Assembly (NCBI RefSeq): GCF_030020805.1
Contig: NZ_CP125098.1
Location: 1,096,001 to 1,160,000 of the forward strand
DNA length: 64,000 bases
Direction of reading: 5' to 3'
DNA from: Paenibacillus sp. RC67
GTDB taxonomy: Bacteria > Bacillota > Bacilli > Paenibacillales > NBRC-103111
The position numbers and the translations under genes are program-made. Shown here one piece after another: positions 26,494-35,571 of the stretch (the stretch's first letter is position 1; the number at the start of each line of letters is the position of its first letter). The notes under the pieces were generated by a model. That model saw only the letters and a list, made by a program, of their open reading frames with translations, was not told the origin of the DNA and searched no databases.

Positions 26494-26565
26494 GCTATCA
26501 TACTAAGTCCAATAATGTGGTTCTAATAGATTAGAGATATGCAAAAGCATGGAGGAGGCAAAACA

Positions 26566-27891
26566 ATGAAAAGGATGAGCACGGGCAATAGAAAAATAAC
26601 CATTCGCCCTGTACGCATATTGGCTGTTATGACTCTGGCAGCGGTTGTGGCGGCCATGGCTGCCGGCTGTTCGGCTCCCGGTGGACCCAAGGGAATGGCT
26701 GAGGCACAGCTCAAAGTCAGAGCGCTGAAGACGGAGGCAATCACGAAGCAGCGCATCGCAGATCCGACCGAGCAGGTTGCGGACATTTCTGCAGGAACCG
26801 CCATCGATATCGTCACGAAAGCGAATGGAGAAGTTATCGAGGTATTGAAGAAGCGCGGTGATTACGTGGAGAAGGGAGACATTTTATTCCGGATTGACAG
26901 CCGGGATGCGGAATCAACCAGACGGAAAAATGAGCTTTCTGTAAGAAGCTCTCAGGAATCACTGCAAAAGGCGAAGGACGATCAGGTTAATAACCGTAAG
27001 GATTTGGCTGACGCCGTGCAGAAGGCGGAGGTAGCGTTGAAAAATGCAGAGCAGGACTATAACAAGATGCACAATGATTATGATTCCGGTTCCGCAACAG
27101 ATCATCAGCTGGAGCAAGCACAGCAGCAGGTGGATAATGCGCGCATGAGCCTGGAGTCGGCGAAGAACAAGCTTGCCGCCAACGATAATAACAACACGAT
27201 AGCCTCAGTCCAAACGCAGGCCGAAACGAATCAGTTGGCTCTGGAGGACTCGATCCGATCCTTAGATAATTACAATGTCAAAGCTCCGGTCAGCGGTATT
27301 TTGACGGATTTCACACCGGAAGCAGGGCAAACCATAAGCTCGTCCTCCAAGCTCGGACAAGTGCTTCAGGTCGACCCAGTTAAGATCAAAACCGAGCTGA
27401 GCGAGACGAATATGCAGCTCGTGAAAAATAAAAAAGAGCTTGTGTATTACAGCACGGACGATCCCGATCATAAAGGGACGGCCCAAATCAGTTATTTGGC
27501 GCCGGTCATGAGCGCTCAGACCAAAACGTATACGCTGGAGCTGGAGGTAGCTAACCCGGATCATCGAATCACTCCCGGCACTCGTGCAATGGTTCAGCTG
27601 ACCTCGGAAGAGGAAGCTAAGGTTGTCGTTGTACCTACCTTAAGCATTATCAGGGAAGAAGGCGGAACCTATGTCTTCGTTCTTCAAGGGGATACATACC
27701 AGAAGCGTAAAATTAAGCTCGGCAGAATCAATGGTTCTTATCAGGAAGTGCTTGATGGAGTGAAGGAAGGCGAGAAGCTCGTCACCACAGGTCAGCATCA
27801 GCTTAAGGATGGTCAAAAAGTCGAAGCGGCGTCTTCGGCCTCACCGGCACCTGCAGGTGCGACTCCTGCTGATCAGAAGAAAGAGAAATAA
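26566..27891 (+). CDS. RND efflux adaptor (HlyD/membrane-fusion) lipoprotein
   Basis: 441 residues. A lipoprotein signal ends AAMAAGC (C35), followed by a split biotinyl-lipoyl domain (IDIVTKANGEVIEVLKKRGDYVEKGD and YNVKAPVSGILTDFTPEAGQ), a long coiled coil between them (residues about 125-235), and a beta-barrel domain with a C-terminal membrane-proximal domain (VPTLSIIREEGGTYVFV). As a lipoprotein it sits on the outer face of the membrane beside the pump. GGAGGAGG is 7 bases before the ATG at 26566. It follows the pump gene by 72 bases in one operon. Confidence 0.9.
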   Translation: MKRMSTGNRKITIRPVRILAVMTLAAVVAAMAAGCSAPGGPKGMAEAQLKVRALKTEAITKQRIADPTEQVADISAGTAIDIVTKANGEVIEVLKKRGDYVEKGDILFRIDSRDAESTRRKNELSVRSSQESLQKAKDDQVNNRKDLADAVQKAEVALKNAEQDYNKMHNDYDSGSATDHQLEQAQQQVDNARMSLESAKNKLAANDNNNTIASVQTQAETNQLALEDSIRSLDNYNVKAPVSGILTDFTPEAGQTISSSSKLGQVLQVDPVKIKTELSETNMQLVKNKKELVYYSTDDPDHKGTAQISYLAPVMSAQTKTYTLELEVANPDHRITPGTRAMVQLTSEEEAKVVVVPTLSIIREEGGTYVFVLQGDTYQKRKIKLGRINGSYQEVLDGVKEGEKLVTTGQHQLKDGQKVEAASSASPAPAGATPADQKKEK

Positions 27892-27914
27892 TCCGAAGGC
27901 GAGGAAAAGACAAG

Positions 27915-29666
27915 ATGAGCAAACGATGGAAAACGACGCTGACGTCTGTTGTGCTGGGAACAGCTATCATCATGCAGGGAGGCATCAGTCTTCCTGCTGC
28001 TGCGGCGGATTCCGCTGCTTCGGTTGAGGAGGCGGTGAGCAATCATTTGACGGAGGCGATCCAAGCCGCCATTAAAGGCGTTTCAGTGGAATCAACCCCG
28101 GATGGAAGCCGGGTTGCTGTTACCGTGCGGCTGTACAACGGCAGCTCCATGAAGCAGCGTATACCGGACTATGAGCTGCGCGTACAGACTCAGGATGGTG
28201 TGGAATATGCTCTAGATGCCAGCTCCGACAATAAGAAGGCACTCAAGCCTATGGAAATCGGCGAATTGGTTTATATGAGCACGGTCGATAGCAAGACTTC
28301 GATGAAGCTGGCCGGATTGACCTTCGTTAAGGTCGATCCATACGCTTACCCGAAGACGGAGACGGTATTGCTAGGCCTTCCGCTCGGTTCGGAGGTTTGG
28401 TACGCTTCTAGTGGAACCGCGCTTCCGAGCAAGGAAGTGGCATGGGCGGAAGCTTTCACCATTCCTGGCATAAACTCAGATCTGACCTACACGCCGATCG
28501 GGTATGAGAAGCAGAACACGGATAAAGGTCCGATTGGAGTCGTGACTCTGTTGGCCTATAATCCTGCAAGCGGCAGGGAAACGATTCCTGATTTCCGTAT
28601 CGATGCCCGTGCTGAGCAGAAGACATATATCGGTGCTCGGACGGAAAAGGATACCATTTCGCTTGAAGCTGGCGAGAAGAAATATATTCATTTTGCGATT
28701 CCGCTCGAAAATAATGTTGTACCGAGTCGTTTGCTGGTAATGACCAGCGACACATTCTTGTCCGGCAGCTCTCAGGCTGGAGGAACAACAGCTTCAGCAG
28801 CAAGCGGCAAAGCGGGTGTTGCTATTGACGTAGGCAGAGTAGCCGTTGCGCTGCCTAACGCCAATCAGGCTGATCCTGCGGCTATGTCCGGTTATTCCAT
28901 GGGCACCCCAATCGCAGTGGATCCTCTCTCAAAAATAATGGACAATACCCAAGTAGCCCTTGTGGAGCTTCATATGAGCCAAAATCCGGGTGAGGGCTAT
29001 AAAACGGCCATAGGAAAGTTCATTCTTACCAATAAGGGCGACAAGCCTATCCCTACTCCTGCCTTTGATACGGAGCTTGTGGGCAGTGGTGGAGCGACCT
29101 ATTCAGGTGTACGACAAACGAATGTATCGGCTTCGCTGAACCCGGGACTCAGCTATGTTGTGAGCTACGTGTTTAACGTGCCTCAAACCGAAACTGGTGA
29201 GGGACTCTTCTTAAGGCTGCTCGATAGCCAAATGGCAGCTCCATACAAAGTCGCTGTCGCTTCCGTACCAACAGTGCTCCAGAAGGAAACGGATTCCGAT
29301 ACGTTACAACTGTATCCTTTCGACATCAAGCTTGTGAACTCAACAGTAGGCACAAACTATGCAGCTACTAACAGCGCCTATTCCTATAAGATGAAGCTGG
29401 AGCTGGACATCAAGCAGGCGGACAATGTGGTTGTGGATCAAAGCTTCTCGAAGCTGCATTTTGAAGTCGTGGACAAGCTGGGCCGCGTATTGGGAACGGC
29501 CGATGGAAGCTTTACCGGAGCGCAGAGACTGGTAAGCGGTACTCAGACCATAGTAACCAATAATATCCAGAGCGAACAATTTGAGTTCCCGATTTCGGTG
29601 AACGTATACGAACTGTTCGAAACGCCTAATGGTCAAGCCAAACGGTTCTTAAAAACACTGAATTAA
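27915..29666 (+). CDS. Secreted protein of unknown function in the RND operon
   Basis: 583 residues with a Sec signal peptide (residues 1-31, ending PAAAA) and otherwise beta-rich sequence without membrane helices. At least two copies of an Ig-like unit can be seen (VAVTVRLYNGSSMKQRIPDYELRV near 60 and GVVTLLAYNPASGRETIPDF near 200, with a third at YKTAIGKFILTNKGDKPIPT near 365), similar in style to DUF4352 extracellular domains. I do not recognise the family. The gene begins 23 bases after the adaptor gene and ends at a terminator, so it is a fixed third member of the export operon and could be an extracellular partner or substrate handler of the pump. Confidence 0.75.
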   Translation: MSKRWKTTLTSVVLGTAIIMQGGISLPAAAADSAASVEEAVSNHLTEAIQAAIKGVSVESTPDGSRVAVTVRLYNGSSMKQRIPDYELRVQTQDGVEYALDASSDNKKALKPMEIGELVYMSTVDSKTSMKLAGLTFVKVDPYAYPKTETVLLGLPLGSEVWYASSGTALPSKEVAWAEAFTIPGINSDLTYTPIGYEKQNTDKGPIGVVTLLAYNPASGRETIPDFRIDARAEQKTYIGARTEKDTISLEAGEKKYIHFAIPLENNVVPSRLLVMTSDTFLSGSSQAGGTTASAASGKAGVAIDVGRVAVALPNANQADPAAMSGYSMGTPIAVDPLSKIMDNTQVALVELHMSQNPGEGYKTAIGKFILTNKGDKPIPTPAFDTELVGSGGATYSGVRQTNVSASLNPGLSYVVSYVFNVPQTETGEGLFLRLLDSQMAAPYKVAVASVPTVLQKETDSDTLQLYPFDIKLVNSTVGTNYAATNSAYSYKMKLELDIKQADNVVVDQSFSKLHFEVVDKLGRVLGTADGSFTGAQRLVSGTQTIVTNNIQSEQFEFPISVNVYELFETPNGQAKRFLKTLN

Positions 29667-29675
29667 TACGAGTCG

Positions 29676-29716
29676 CAAGAGGCAGTCTCTACTAAGAGAG
29701 GCTGCTTCTTTTTTTA
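29676..29716 (+). terminator. Terminator of the RND operon
   Basis: GCAGTCTCT and AGAGAGGCTGC form an imperfect stem around a 4-base loop, then TTCTTTTTTT. Confidence 0.7.
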
Positions 29717-29779
29717 TAGTAATTGGGCGACACGGCCCCATCCTACGGGTTGAACGTCATTGCTAATCATCGATATCAG

Positions 29780-29801
29780 TTAATAACCTTTGGTTAATTA
29801 A
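29780..29801. repeat. Near-perfect inverted repeat, operator-like
   Basis: TTAATAACC-TTT-GGTTAATTAA. It could be a protein binding site or the upstream part of the RNA candidate that follows. Confidence 0.4.
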
Positions 29802-29802
29802 A

Positions 29803-29938
29803 TCGAAATGCGAGGAAAATCAATTGGTCTGACCTCGATGTCGAATAATTGCGAAATAGGGAATTTGGGGACCTACCGAACCTTCTTTATGTGAAAATAG
29901 TTGAAAGATGTCGTTCGGTCTTTTTTTTGTGTATCTGT
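29803..29938 (+). ncRNA. Candidate structured RNA ending in a terminator
   Basis: TCGA..CGAGG and CCTCG..TCGA (29803-29844) form one stem, and ACCGAAC...GTTCGGT (about 29875-29919) with an inner TCTTT/GAAAGA forms a second stem, directly followed by eight T. No open reading frame fits. It lies about 280 bases before ehuB. It could be a small RNA or a leader attenuator; I do not recognise a known riboswitch class. Confidence 0.35.
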
Positions 29939-30171
29939 AGGCTTCAAATTGCCTTGTAAGAGTTCGTTAAACGACTCTGGAAATGATTTATCATTCCCAA
30001 TAACATAGTTCGATCTCAAGTGAAACCAGCGAGTTTGATACGATATGGCATGATTGTGGAGGAATTAGGAGCTTAGGGATGGTGAGGTCCCCTCACTCTA
30101 GGTTACAAGGGATTTACTGGAAATATGCAAGGAGGGCCTAAATGACAGCACTGGAAAAACTATGTTAGCAT

Positions 30172-30190
30172 TATAACTGTTCGCGCGAAC
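30172..30190 (+). promoter_or_regulatory. Operator-like palindrome GTTCGCGCGAAC at the ehu-ect promoter
   Basis: A perfect 12-base palindrome (30179-30190) directly follows a -10-like TATAAC (30172-30177) and lies 29 bases before the ehuB start. Its position at the transcription start suggests a repressor site for the ectoine operon. The regulator is not in the window. Confidence 0.5.
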
Positions 30191-30218
30191 GTATTCTTAA
30201 GAGAGGTTGTGATGCTGC

Positions 30219-31127
30219 TTGAGAAGGAGTTTAGCGATAGTGCTGTTTCTAACGCTTCTCACATCAGTCGTCGGTTGCGGGGAAGTCCACGAGGCCAATA
30301 CCGGAGGCGGAAATACGAGCAAACAGGAGTCTGGGGCGGGTAACGACACCTTAGCTAAGGTGAAGCAGCAAGGCTTCGTTACGGTAGGCTTTGCCAACGA
30401 GAAGCCATATGCTTACAAGACATCCGACGGTGAATTGACAGGAGAAGCAGTAGAAATTGCCCGGATTGTTCTCGACAAACTGGGTATCAAAGAAATGAAG
30501 GGTGAGCTGACAGAATTCGGATCGTTGGTCGGCGGCCTTCAAGCCAAGCGATTTGACATGGTTACGGCAGGGATGTTCATCAACGCTCAACGCTGTCAGG
30601 CGGTTCTCTTCGCTAATCCAGAGTACAGTATTGGCGAAGCCATTGCGGTTCCCACAGGGAATCCTCAAGGACTTCGCAGCTACAAGGACATTGCAGATAA
30701 GAAGGATATGAAAGTCGCCGTCATGACCGGCGCTATTGAAATCGGATATTTGGAGAAGTCAGGAGTTGCGAAGGAGCAAATGGTGCTTGTGCCGGATCAA
30801 GCTTCTGCATTAAACGCTTTACAGGCTAACCGGGCACAAGCCGTTACGATGACGGGGCCTGCACTTCAAGCGATGCTGGACTCCGCTAAAGATAGCAGTC
30901 TGGAGAGGGTCGCAGATTTTGAACAGCCCGTTATAGACTCGAAGAGCGTAAGAGGGTATGGTGCAACGGCATTTCGTCCTGAGGATAAGTCGTTTCAGGA
31001 AGCTTTTAATGCAGAGCTTAAGAAGCTTAAGGACTCAGGGGAGCTTCTTACGATACTGAAGAAATTCGGATTTACCGAGCAGGAGCTTCCTGGGGATTTG
31101 ACCTCTGAAGCTTTATGCAAGGAGTAA
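30219..31127 (+). CDS. ehuB: Ectoine/hydroxyectoine ABC transporter substrate-binding lipoprotein EhuB
   Basis: 302 residues; the lipoprotein signal ends SVVGC (C20), followed by a polar-amino-acid-type periplasmic binding fold. Segments characteristic of EhuB are GFANEKPYAYKTSDGELTGE, TEFGSLVGGLQAKRFDMVTA and FINAQRCQAVLFANP. It binds ectoine or hydroxyectoine outside the membrane for import as an osmoprotectant. Translation starts at TTG (30219), the only start after an in-frame TGA at 30210. It heads an eight-gene run in which import and synthesis genes share one direction with very small gaps, so expression is probably joint. Confidence 0.88.
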   Translation: MRRSLAIVLFLTLLTSVVGCGEVHEANTGGGNTSKQESGAGNDTLAKVKQQGFVTVGFANEKPYAYKTSDGELTGEAVEIARIVLDKLGIKEMKGELTEFGSLVGGLQAKRFDMVTAGMFINAQRCQAVLFANPEYSIGEAIAVPTGNPQGLRSYKDIADKKDMKVAVMTGAIEIGYLEKSGVAKEQMVLVPDQASALNALQANRAQAVTMTGPALQAMLDSAKDSSLERVADFEQPVIDSKSVRGYGATAFRPEDKSFQEAFNAELKKLKDSGELLTILKKFGFTEQELPGDLTSEALCKE

Positions 31128-31128
31128 T

Positions 31129-31782
31129 ATGATTACTTCTTGGATGGAATTTATCCCTCTGCTGATGCAGGGGGCTAAGATAACGGTAGAAATAGCTTTC
31201 CTTTCTTCGGTAGCTGCTGTAGTTGTTTCGCTTGTCACCGGTTTATGCAGGTTATCCAAGCTGAAGATCATACGATTTCTTGCATCGGTGTACGTCGAGT
31301 TTTTTCGGGGAAGTTCGCTGCTTATTCAATTATTTTGGATGTATTTTGCACTTCCGTTCATCGGGATTGAGCTCCCTAAGCTGATTGCTGCGGTTATTGC
31401 GTTTGGATTGAATTACGGGGCTTACGGATCGGAAATTGTGCGCAGCTCCATCGATGCAATTCCTGGTGGTCAATGGGAGGCCGGTAAAGCTCTGAACATG
31501 AAATATCGGCAAACGTTGGTCCACATCGTATTACCTCAAGCCTTCGTTAGAATGCTGCCCCCGTTCGGCAATCTGCTTATAGAACTGATTAAAGGAACAT
31601 CGCTTGTTTATTTTATTACGCTAGCGGACTTAACGTATCAAGCTATGGTGCTAAGAAATAATTACATCTCCTGGTCACCACAAATTTTGGTGCTTCTGCT
31701 TTTGATTTATTTTATTATTGCCTCTCTGGTATCCTTCGTGATGCGTTTTGCAGAACGAAAAATCGCTGCAGGGAGGATGTAA
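31129..31782 (+). CDS. ehuC: Ectoine/hydroxyectoine ABC transporter permease EhuC
   Basis: 217 residues, HisM-type permease with five hydrophobic segments and the cytoplasmic ABC-binding loop (IPGGQWEAGKALNMKYRQTL...IVLPQA). The early segment VYVEFFRGSSLLIQLFWMYF is typical of polar amino-acid permeases of the EhuC branch. Its AAGGAG ribosome site lies inside the end of ehuB, and the ATG comes one base after the ehuB stop, so the two are coupled. It pairs with EhuD to form the membrane channel. Confidence 0.87.
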   Translation: MITSWMEFIPLLMQGAKITVEIAFLSSVAAVVVSLVTGLCRLSKLKIIRFLASVYVEFFRGSSLLIQLFWMYFALPFIGIELPKLIAAVIAFGLNYGAYGSEIVRSSIDAIPGGQWEAGKALNMKYRQTLVHIVLPQAFVRMLPPFGNLLIELIKGTSLVYFITLADLTYQAMVLRNNYISWSPQILVLLLLIYFIIASLVSFVMRFAERKIAAGRM

Positions 31783-31788
31783 AATCGT

Positions 31789-32508
31789 ATGTGGAACTGG
31801 AATTATGCGCTTCAAATCTTGCCTGAGCTTCTAAAAGCATTACAGGTCACGCTACTTGCTACTTGCTGCGGCTTTGCTATTGCTTGTATCGGAGGATTGC
31901 TTCTTGCTCTGGCTGCAGCTTCAAGATGGTTTTTGCTGTCGACCGTATCGCGTTGGCTAGTGGAATTTATTCGCAGCACACCGTTACTGGTACAAATCTT
32001 TTTCTTGTATTATACCCTCCCTAAAATTGCGAATATTTCTTTACCTGCTTTTGCTGTGGGGATCATAGGATTGGGACTGCATTACAGCACTTATATGTCA
32101 GAGGTATATCGCTCCGGAATCGAAGCCGTACCTAAGGGACAATGGGAAGCGGCAGTGGCCTTGAATTTTCCGAAAGTAAAAACATGGGTAACGATTATTT
32201 TACCTCAAGCCATTCCGCCTATTATTCCCGTGATGGGAAACTACTTGCTGGTCATGTTCAAAGAGACCCCTGTTCTATCTGCCATTACCTTGGTTGAAAT
32301 GCTACTCACCGCTAAAAATATCGTATCCGAATCATACCGGGTATTCGAGCCTTATACCATGGTAGGTATTCTATTCTTAATTATTAGTTATCCTGCATCT
32401 GTCCTTATTCGTGTATTGGAAAAACGTTTGAATCTTCAACCGGGTCAACGTTCTACAGGTAAGCAAGCACAAGAAAGCTTAAGCTCTAAGAAGGAGGTGG
32501 GAGCTTGA
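31789..32508 (+). CDS. ehuD: Ectoine/hydroxyectoine ABC transporter permease EhuD
   Basis: 239 residues, the second HisM-type permease: FIRSTPLLVQIFFLYYTLP in the first half and the coupling loop VPKGQWEAAVALNFPKVKTW...IILPQAIPP. Six bases separate it from ehuC, and its stop overlaps the ehuA TTG start (TTGA). The C-terminus carries an unusual polar tail (QPGQRSTGKQAQESLSSKK). Subunit partner of EhuC. Confidence 0.87.
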   Translation: MWNWNYALQILPELLKALQVTLLATCCGFAIACIGGLLLALAAASRWFLLSTVSRWLVEFIRSTPLLVQIFFLYYTLPKIANISLPAFAVGIIGLGLHYSTYMSEVYRSGIEAVPKGQWEAAVALNFPKVKTWVTIILPQAIPPIIPVMGNYLLVMFKETPVLSAITLVEMLLTAKNIVSESYRVFEPYTMVGILFLIISYPASVLIRVLEKRLNLQPGQRSTGKQAQESLSSKKEVGA

Positions 32509-33275
32509 AGCCTATAGTGAAATATTCCGAAGTAAGCAAGTCATTCGGGGATTTGGAAGTATTGAAACAAATTGATTTGGAAATCGCGCCAGGAGAGAAG
32601 CTTGCCATGATCGGTCCAAGCGGTTCAGGGAAAACAACACTGGGAAGAATGCTCATGACCTTGGAGGAACCGACTTCTGGAACGATTGAATTGGATGGAG
32701 AAATGCTCTGGCATATGCAGATCCGTGATCAGCTGATCCGAGCCAACGAAAAGCACCTGCATCGTATGAGGGGAAAAGTGGGGATGGTGTTTCAGCATTT
32801 TAATTTATTTCCTCATATGAATGTACTGCGCAATGTGACGGAGGCTCCGCGTAAGGTGCTGGGGTTGTCCAAGGAAGAAGCAGAAGACAGGGCTGTGACG
32901 ATGCTTGGCAAGGTGGGGCTTCAAGATAAGCTTCATGTGTATCCCGCTCAGCTATCCGGCGGCCAAAAGCAGCGGGTTGCTATAGCGCGAGCTCTAGTCA
33001 TGCGTCCTATGGTCATGGTGTTCGACGAAGTCACCTCGGCTCTGGACCCGGAGCTGGTCGGTGAAGTGCTTGAGGTCATTCGTGAGATTGCAGAAGAGGG
33101 CGACATGGCGATGATGCTGATCACCCATGAGATGGATTTTGCCAAGGAGATAGCTGATCGAGTCGTCTTCGGAGCGGAAGGACGTATCGTTGAACAGGGC
33201 CCTCCTGAGGCTATTTTCGAAAATCCGCAAAGCGAGAGGCTGCAATCTTTTCTCAAAAGATTCCGTTCATCTTAA
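32505..33275 (+). CDS. ehuA: Ectoine/hydroxyectoine ABC transporter ATPase EhuA
   Basis: 256 residues, a complete ABC ATPase: Walker A GPSGSGKTT, Q-loop VFQHFNLFPHM, signature LSGGQKQRVAIARAL, Walker B MVMVFDEVTSALDPE, and H-loop ITHEM. It is of the polar amino-acid class. Translation starts at TTG (32505), eight bases after AAGGAGGTGG, and overlaps the end of ehuD by four bases. It powers ectoine import. Confidence 0.9.
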   Translation: MKPIVKYSEVSKSFGDLEVLKQIDLEIAPGEKLAMIGPSGSGKTTLGRMLMTLEEPTSGTIELDGEMLWHMQIRDQLIRANEKHLHRMRGKVGMVFQHFNLFPHMNVLRNVTEAPRKVLGLSKEEAEDRAVTMLGKVGLQDKLHVYPAQLSGGQKQRVAIARALVMRPMVMVFDEVTSALDPELVGEVLEVIREIAEEGDMAMMLITHEMDFAKEIADRVVFGAEGRIVEQGPPEAIFENPQSERLQSFLKRFRSS

Positions 33276-33305
33276 AAAAACGAGCAGAAAGGAGTGTCCT
33301 GTTCG

Positions 33306-33803
33306 ATGAGTACAGAAGCGGAGATTCGTTATCGCAAGCCTGTCCAAGAGGACGGGAGACACGTGTGGAAGCTTGTAAAGCAAACGGAAACACTCGACGT
33401 TAATTCAGTCTATTGTTATATCCTGCTGTGTGATTATTTCAAGGATAGCTGTATCGTAGCTGAGGATGAGGACGGTATCGTAGGCTTTGTGTCTGCTTTC
33501 CGAACACCGGAGAAGCCCGAGCTTCTGTTTATTTGGCAGATTGCGGTTGCTCCGGATAAGCAAAGAAGAGGGATAGGCAAGAAGCTGCTCAGCGAGCTGC
33601 TGTTAGCGGAATGCTGCAGAGGAATTCGTTATTTGGAAACGACAATCAGCCCGTCGAACCTAGCTTCAAGGGGATTATTTCTGGAGCTGGCCCAACAACG
33701 CGGGCTCGAATGCCGCTTATCTCAAGGATATCCGGCATCCTCATTTCCACAGGAGCACCACCATGAGGAAGAAATTTTGTTTTGTATAGGACCGATATCG
33801 TAG
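33306..33803 (+). CDS. ectA: L-2,4-diaminobutyrate acetyltransferase EctA
   Basis: 165 residues, GNAT fold. It acetylates diaminobutyrate with acetyl-CoA, the second step of ectoine synthesis. EctA-specific features are the N-terminal RKPVQEDGRHVWKLVKQTETLDVNSVYCYILLCDYF (read in parts: residues about 9-45), the acetyl-CoA loop VAPDKQRRGIGKKLL, and TTISPSNLASRGLF. The ATG at 33306 lies 11 bases after AAAGGAG; a GTG at 33294 overlaps that site. It follows ehuA by 30 bases and precedes ectB. Confidence 0.92.
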   Translation: MSTEAEIRYRKPVQEDGRHVWKLVKQTETLDVNSVYCYILLCDYFKDSCIVAEDEDGIVGFVSAFRTPEKPELLFIWQIAVAPDKQRRGIGKKLLSELLLAECCRGIRYLETTISPSNLASRGLFLELAQQRGLECRLSQGYPASSFPQEHHHEEEILFCIGPIS

Positions 33804-33847
33804 AACAGATGTGAACGAAAAAATACATGGATTCTGGGAGGAAACCG

Positions 33848-35140
33848 ATGAAAATGCCTACGCTGGAAATGCCCTCAATGAAAGTTTTTGATGAAATGGA
33901 ATCCGAGGTTCGCAGTTACTGTCGCAGCTTTACAACGGTTTTCGAAAAAGCTAAAAATGCCAAGCTATGGGATAAAAACGGAAATGAATACATTGATTTT
34001 TTTGCTGGCGCAGGAGCATTGAATTACGGGCATAACAATGATCGGATCCGTGAGAAGCTGCTCGACTACTTACTGAAGGATGGAGTTACGCACAGTCTGG
34101 ATATGGCGACAAGCGCCAAGGAGCATTTTTTAACCCGGTTTAACGAGGTGATTCTTAAGCCAAGAAAGTTAAGCTATAAGGTGATGTTTCCAGGACCGAC
34201 AGGTACGAATGCAGTAGAGAGTGCGCTCAAAATCGCTCGTAAGGTGACAGGACGAACAAGCGTAATTTGTTTTACTAACGCGTTTCACGGGATGTCGCTA
34301 GGATCGCTTGCGATAACAGGCAACTCGTTCAAACGTAAAGGTGCTGGCGTGGAGCTAGGGAATGCTGTATTCATGCCGTATGATGGCTACTTTGGCGAAG
34401 GGATGGACACCTCTCGTTACATAGAGAAGCTGCTGGACGATCCGGGGAGCGGAATTAGCTTGCCTGCTGCGGTCATACTCGAAACGGTGCAAGGAGAAGG
34501 CGGACTAAACGTTGCAAGTCAAAAGTGGCTTAGAAGTATAGAAGCGCTGTGCAGAAAAAGAGGGATTTTACTCATCGTGGATGACGTTCAAATGGGATGC
34601 GGACGTACAGGGACTTTCTTCAGCTTTGATGGATCGGGTCTGGAGCCGGATATCGTGTGTCTGTCAAAATCGATAGGAGGATATGGGCTGCCTATGGCAC
34701 TGACGCTGCTAAAACCGGATATCGATCAGTGGAGTCCTGGCGAACACAACGGTACCTTTCGTGGGAACAACCTTGGATTCGTGGCTGCCACTGAGGCGCT
34801 TCGGTATTGGGAAGATGATAGGCTTAACCAAGAGATCGCGATGAAAAGCAGGCTTATACGTACATCCTTGGAGAACATGCTGGCAAGTCGCCCTGAGCTG
34901 CAAGGGGAAATTCGTGGTAAAGGGATGATTCAAGGAATCGCTTTTCGACAGGACGGTATGGCGGAACGGTTGTGTGAACGCGTATTTGCCAGAGGATTAA
35001 TCATGGAAACGTCCGGTCCCCGCAGTGAAGTGGCGAAGCTCATGCCTCCATTGACGATCGGGGGAGAAGAGCTGGATAAGGGGCTGCGCATACTTGCTGA
35101 AGTAATGTCTCAATTGCCGGTTGTTGATGAGAATAAGTGA
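33848..35140 (+). CDS. ectB: Diaminobutyrate--2-oxoglutarate transaminase EctB
   Basis: 430 residues, class III aminotransferase that makes L-2,4-diaminobutyrate from aspartate semialdehyde, the first step of ectoine synthesis. Visible are the family opening [37 protein letters not shown], the PLP-phosphate and ring region ([12 protein letters not shown]), and the PLP lysine K274 in [16 protein letters not shown] is 6 bases before the ATG at 33848. The aspartate semialdehyde comes from general amino-acid metabolism; no dedicated aspartokinase (ask_ect) is present here. Confidence 0.93.
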   Translation: MKMPTLEMPSMKVFDEMESEVRSYCRSFTTVFEKAKNAKLWDKNGNEYIDFFAGAGALNYGHNNDRIREKLLDYLLKDGVTHSLDMATSAKEHFLTRFNEVILKPRKLSYKVMFPGPTGTNAVESALKIARKVTGRTSVICFTNAFHGMSLGSLAITGNSFKRKGAGVELGNAVFMPYDGYFGEGMDTSRYIEKLLDDPGSGISLPAAVILETVQGEGGLNVASQKWLRSIEALCRKRGILLIVDDVQMGCGRTGTFFSFDGSGLEPDIVCLSKSIGGYGLPMALTLLKPDIDQWSPGEHNGTFRGNNLGFVAATEALRYWEDDRLNQEIAMKSRLIRTSLENMLASRPELQGEIRGKGMIQGIAFRQDGMAERLCERVFARGLIMETSGPRSEVAKLMPPLTIGGEELDKGLRILAEVMSQLPVVDENK

Positions 35141-35174
35141 ACCATAATCTTGGATAACAAGGAGCGGATAACCT

Positions 35175-35558
35175 ATGATTGTTAAACATTTGGATCAATT
35201 GGTCAATACAAGAGACGATGTGGATACAACAACCTGGAACTCAAGGAGACTGCTGCTGCGCAAGGATGGCATGGGGTTTTCGATGAATGATACATTAATT
35301 AAAGCGGGTACGGAAACGCTGATTTGGTATCAAAATCATGTGGAGGCAGTCTATTGTGTAGAAGGTGAAGGAGAGATTGAGGTTATCGGCGGGGAAACAT
35401 ACGAGATTAAGCCGGGTATGCTGTACGCACTTGACGGACATGAGAGGCATTTTTTACGAGCGAAATCCCAAATGAGAATGATCTGCGTATTCAATCCACC
35501 GCTAGTCGGGCAGGAAGTACATGATGAAAGCGGAACGTACCCATTAATCAAGGACTAA
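35175..35558 (+). CDS. ectC: Ectoine synthase EctC
   Basis: 127 residues, the usual length. A small cupin enzyme that closes N-acetyl-diaminobutyrate to ectoine with loss of water. It starts MIVKHLDQLVNTRDDV and has the cupin segments WYQNHVEAVYCVEGEGEIEV and IKPGMLYALDGHERHFLRA with the iron-binding Glu, Tyr and His positions of the family. AAGGAGC lies upstream. It follows ectB by 34 bases and ectD by position is next after 13 bases. Confidence 0.94.
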   Translation: MIVKHLDQLVNTRDDVDTTTWNSRRLLLRKDGMGFSMNDTLIKAGTETLIWYQNHVEAVYCVEGEGEIEVIGGETYEIKPGMLYALDGHERHFLRAKSQMRMICVFNPPLVGQEVHDESGTYPLIKD

Positions 35559-35571
35559 GGGAGGAAATCAA

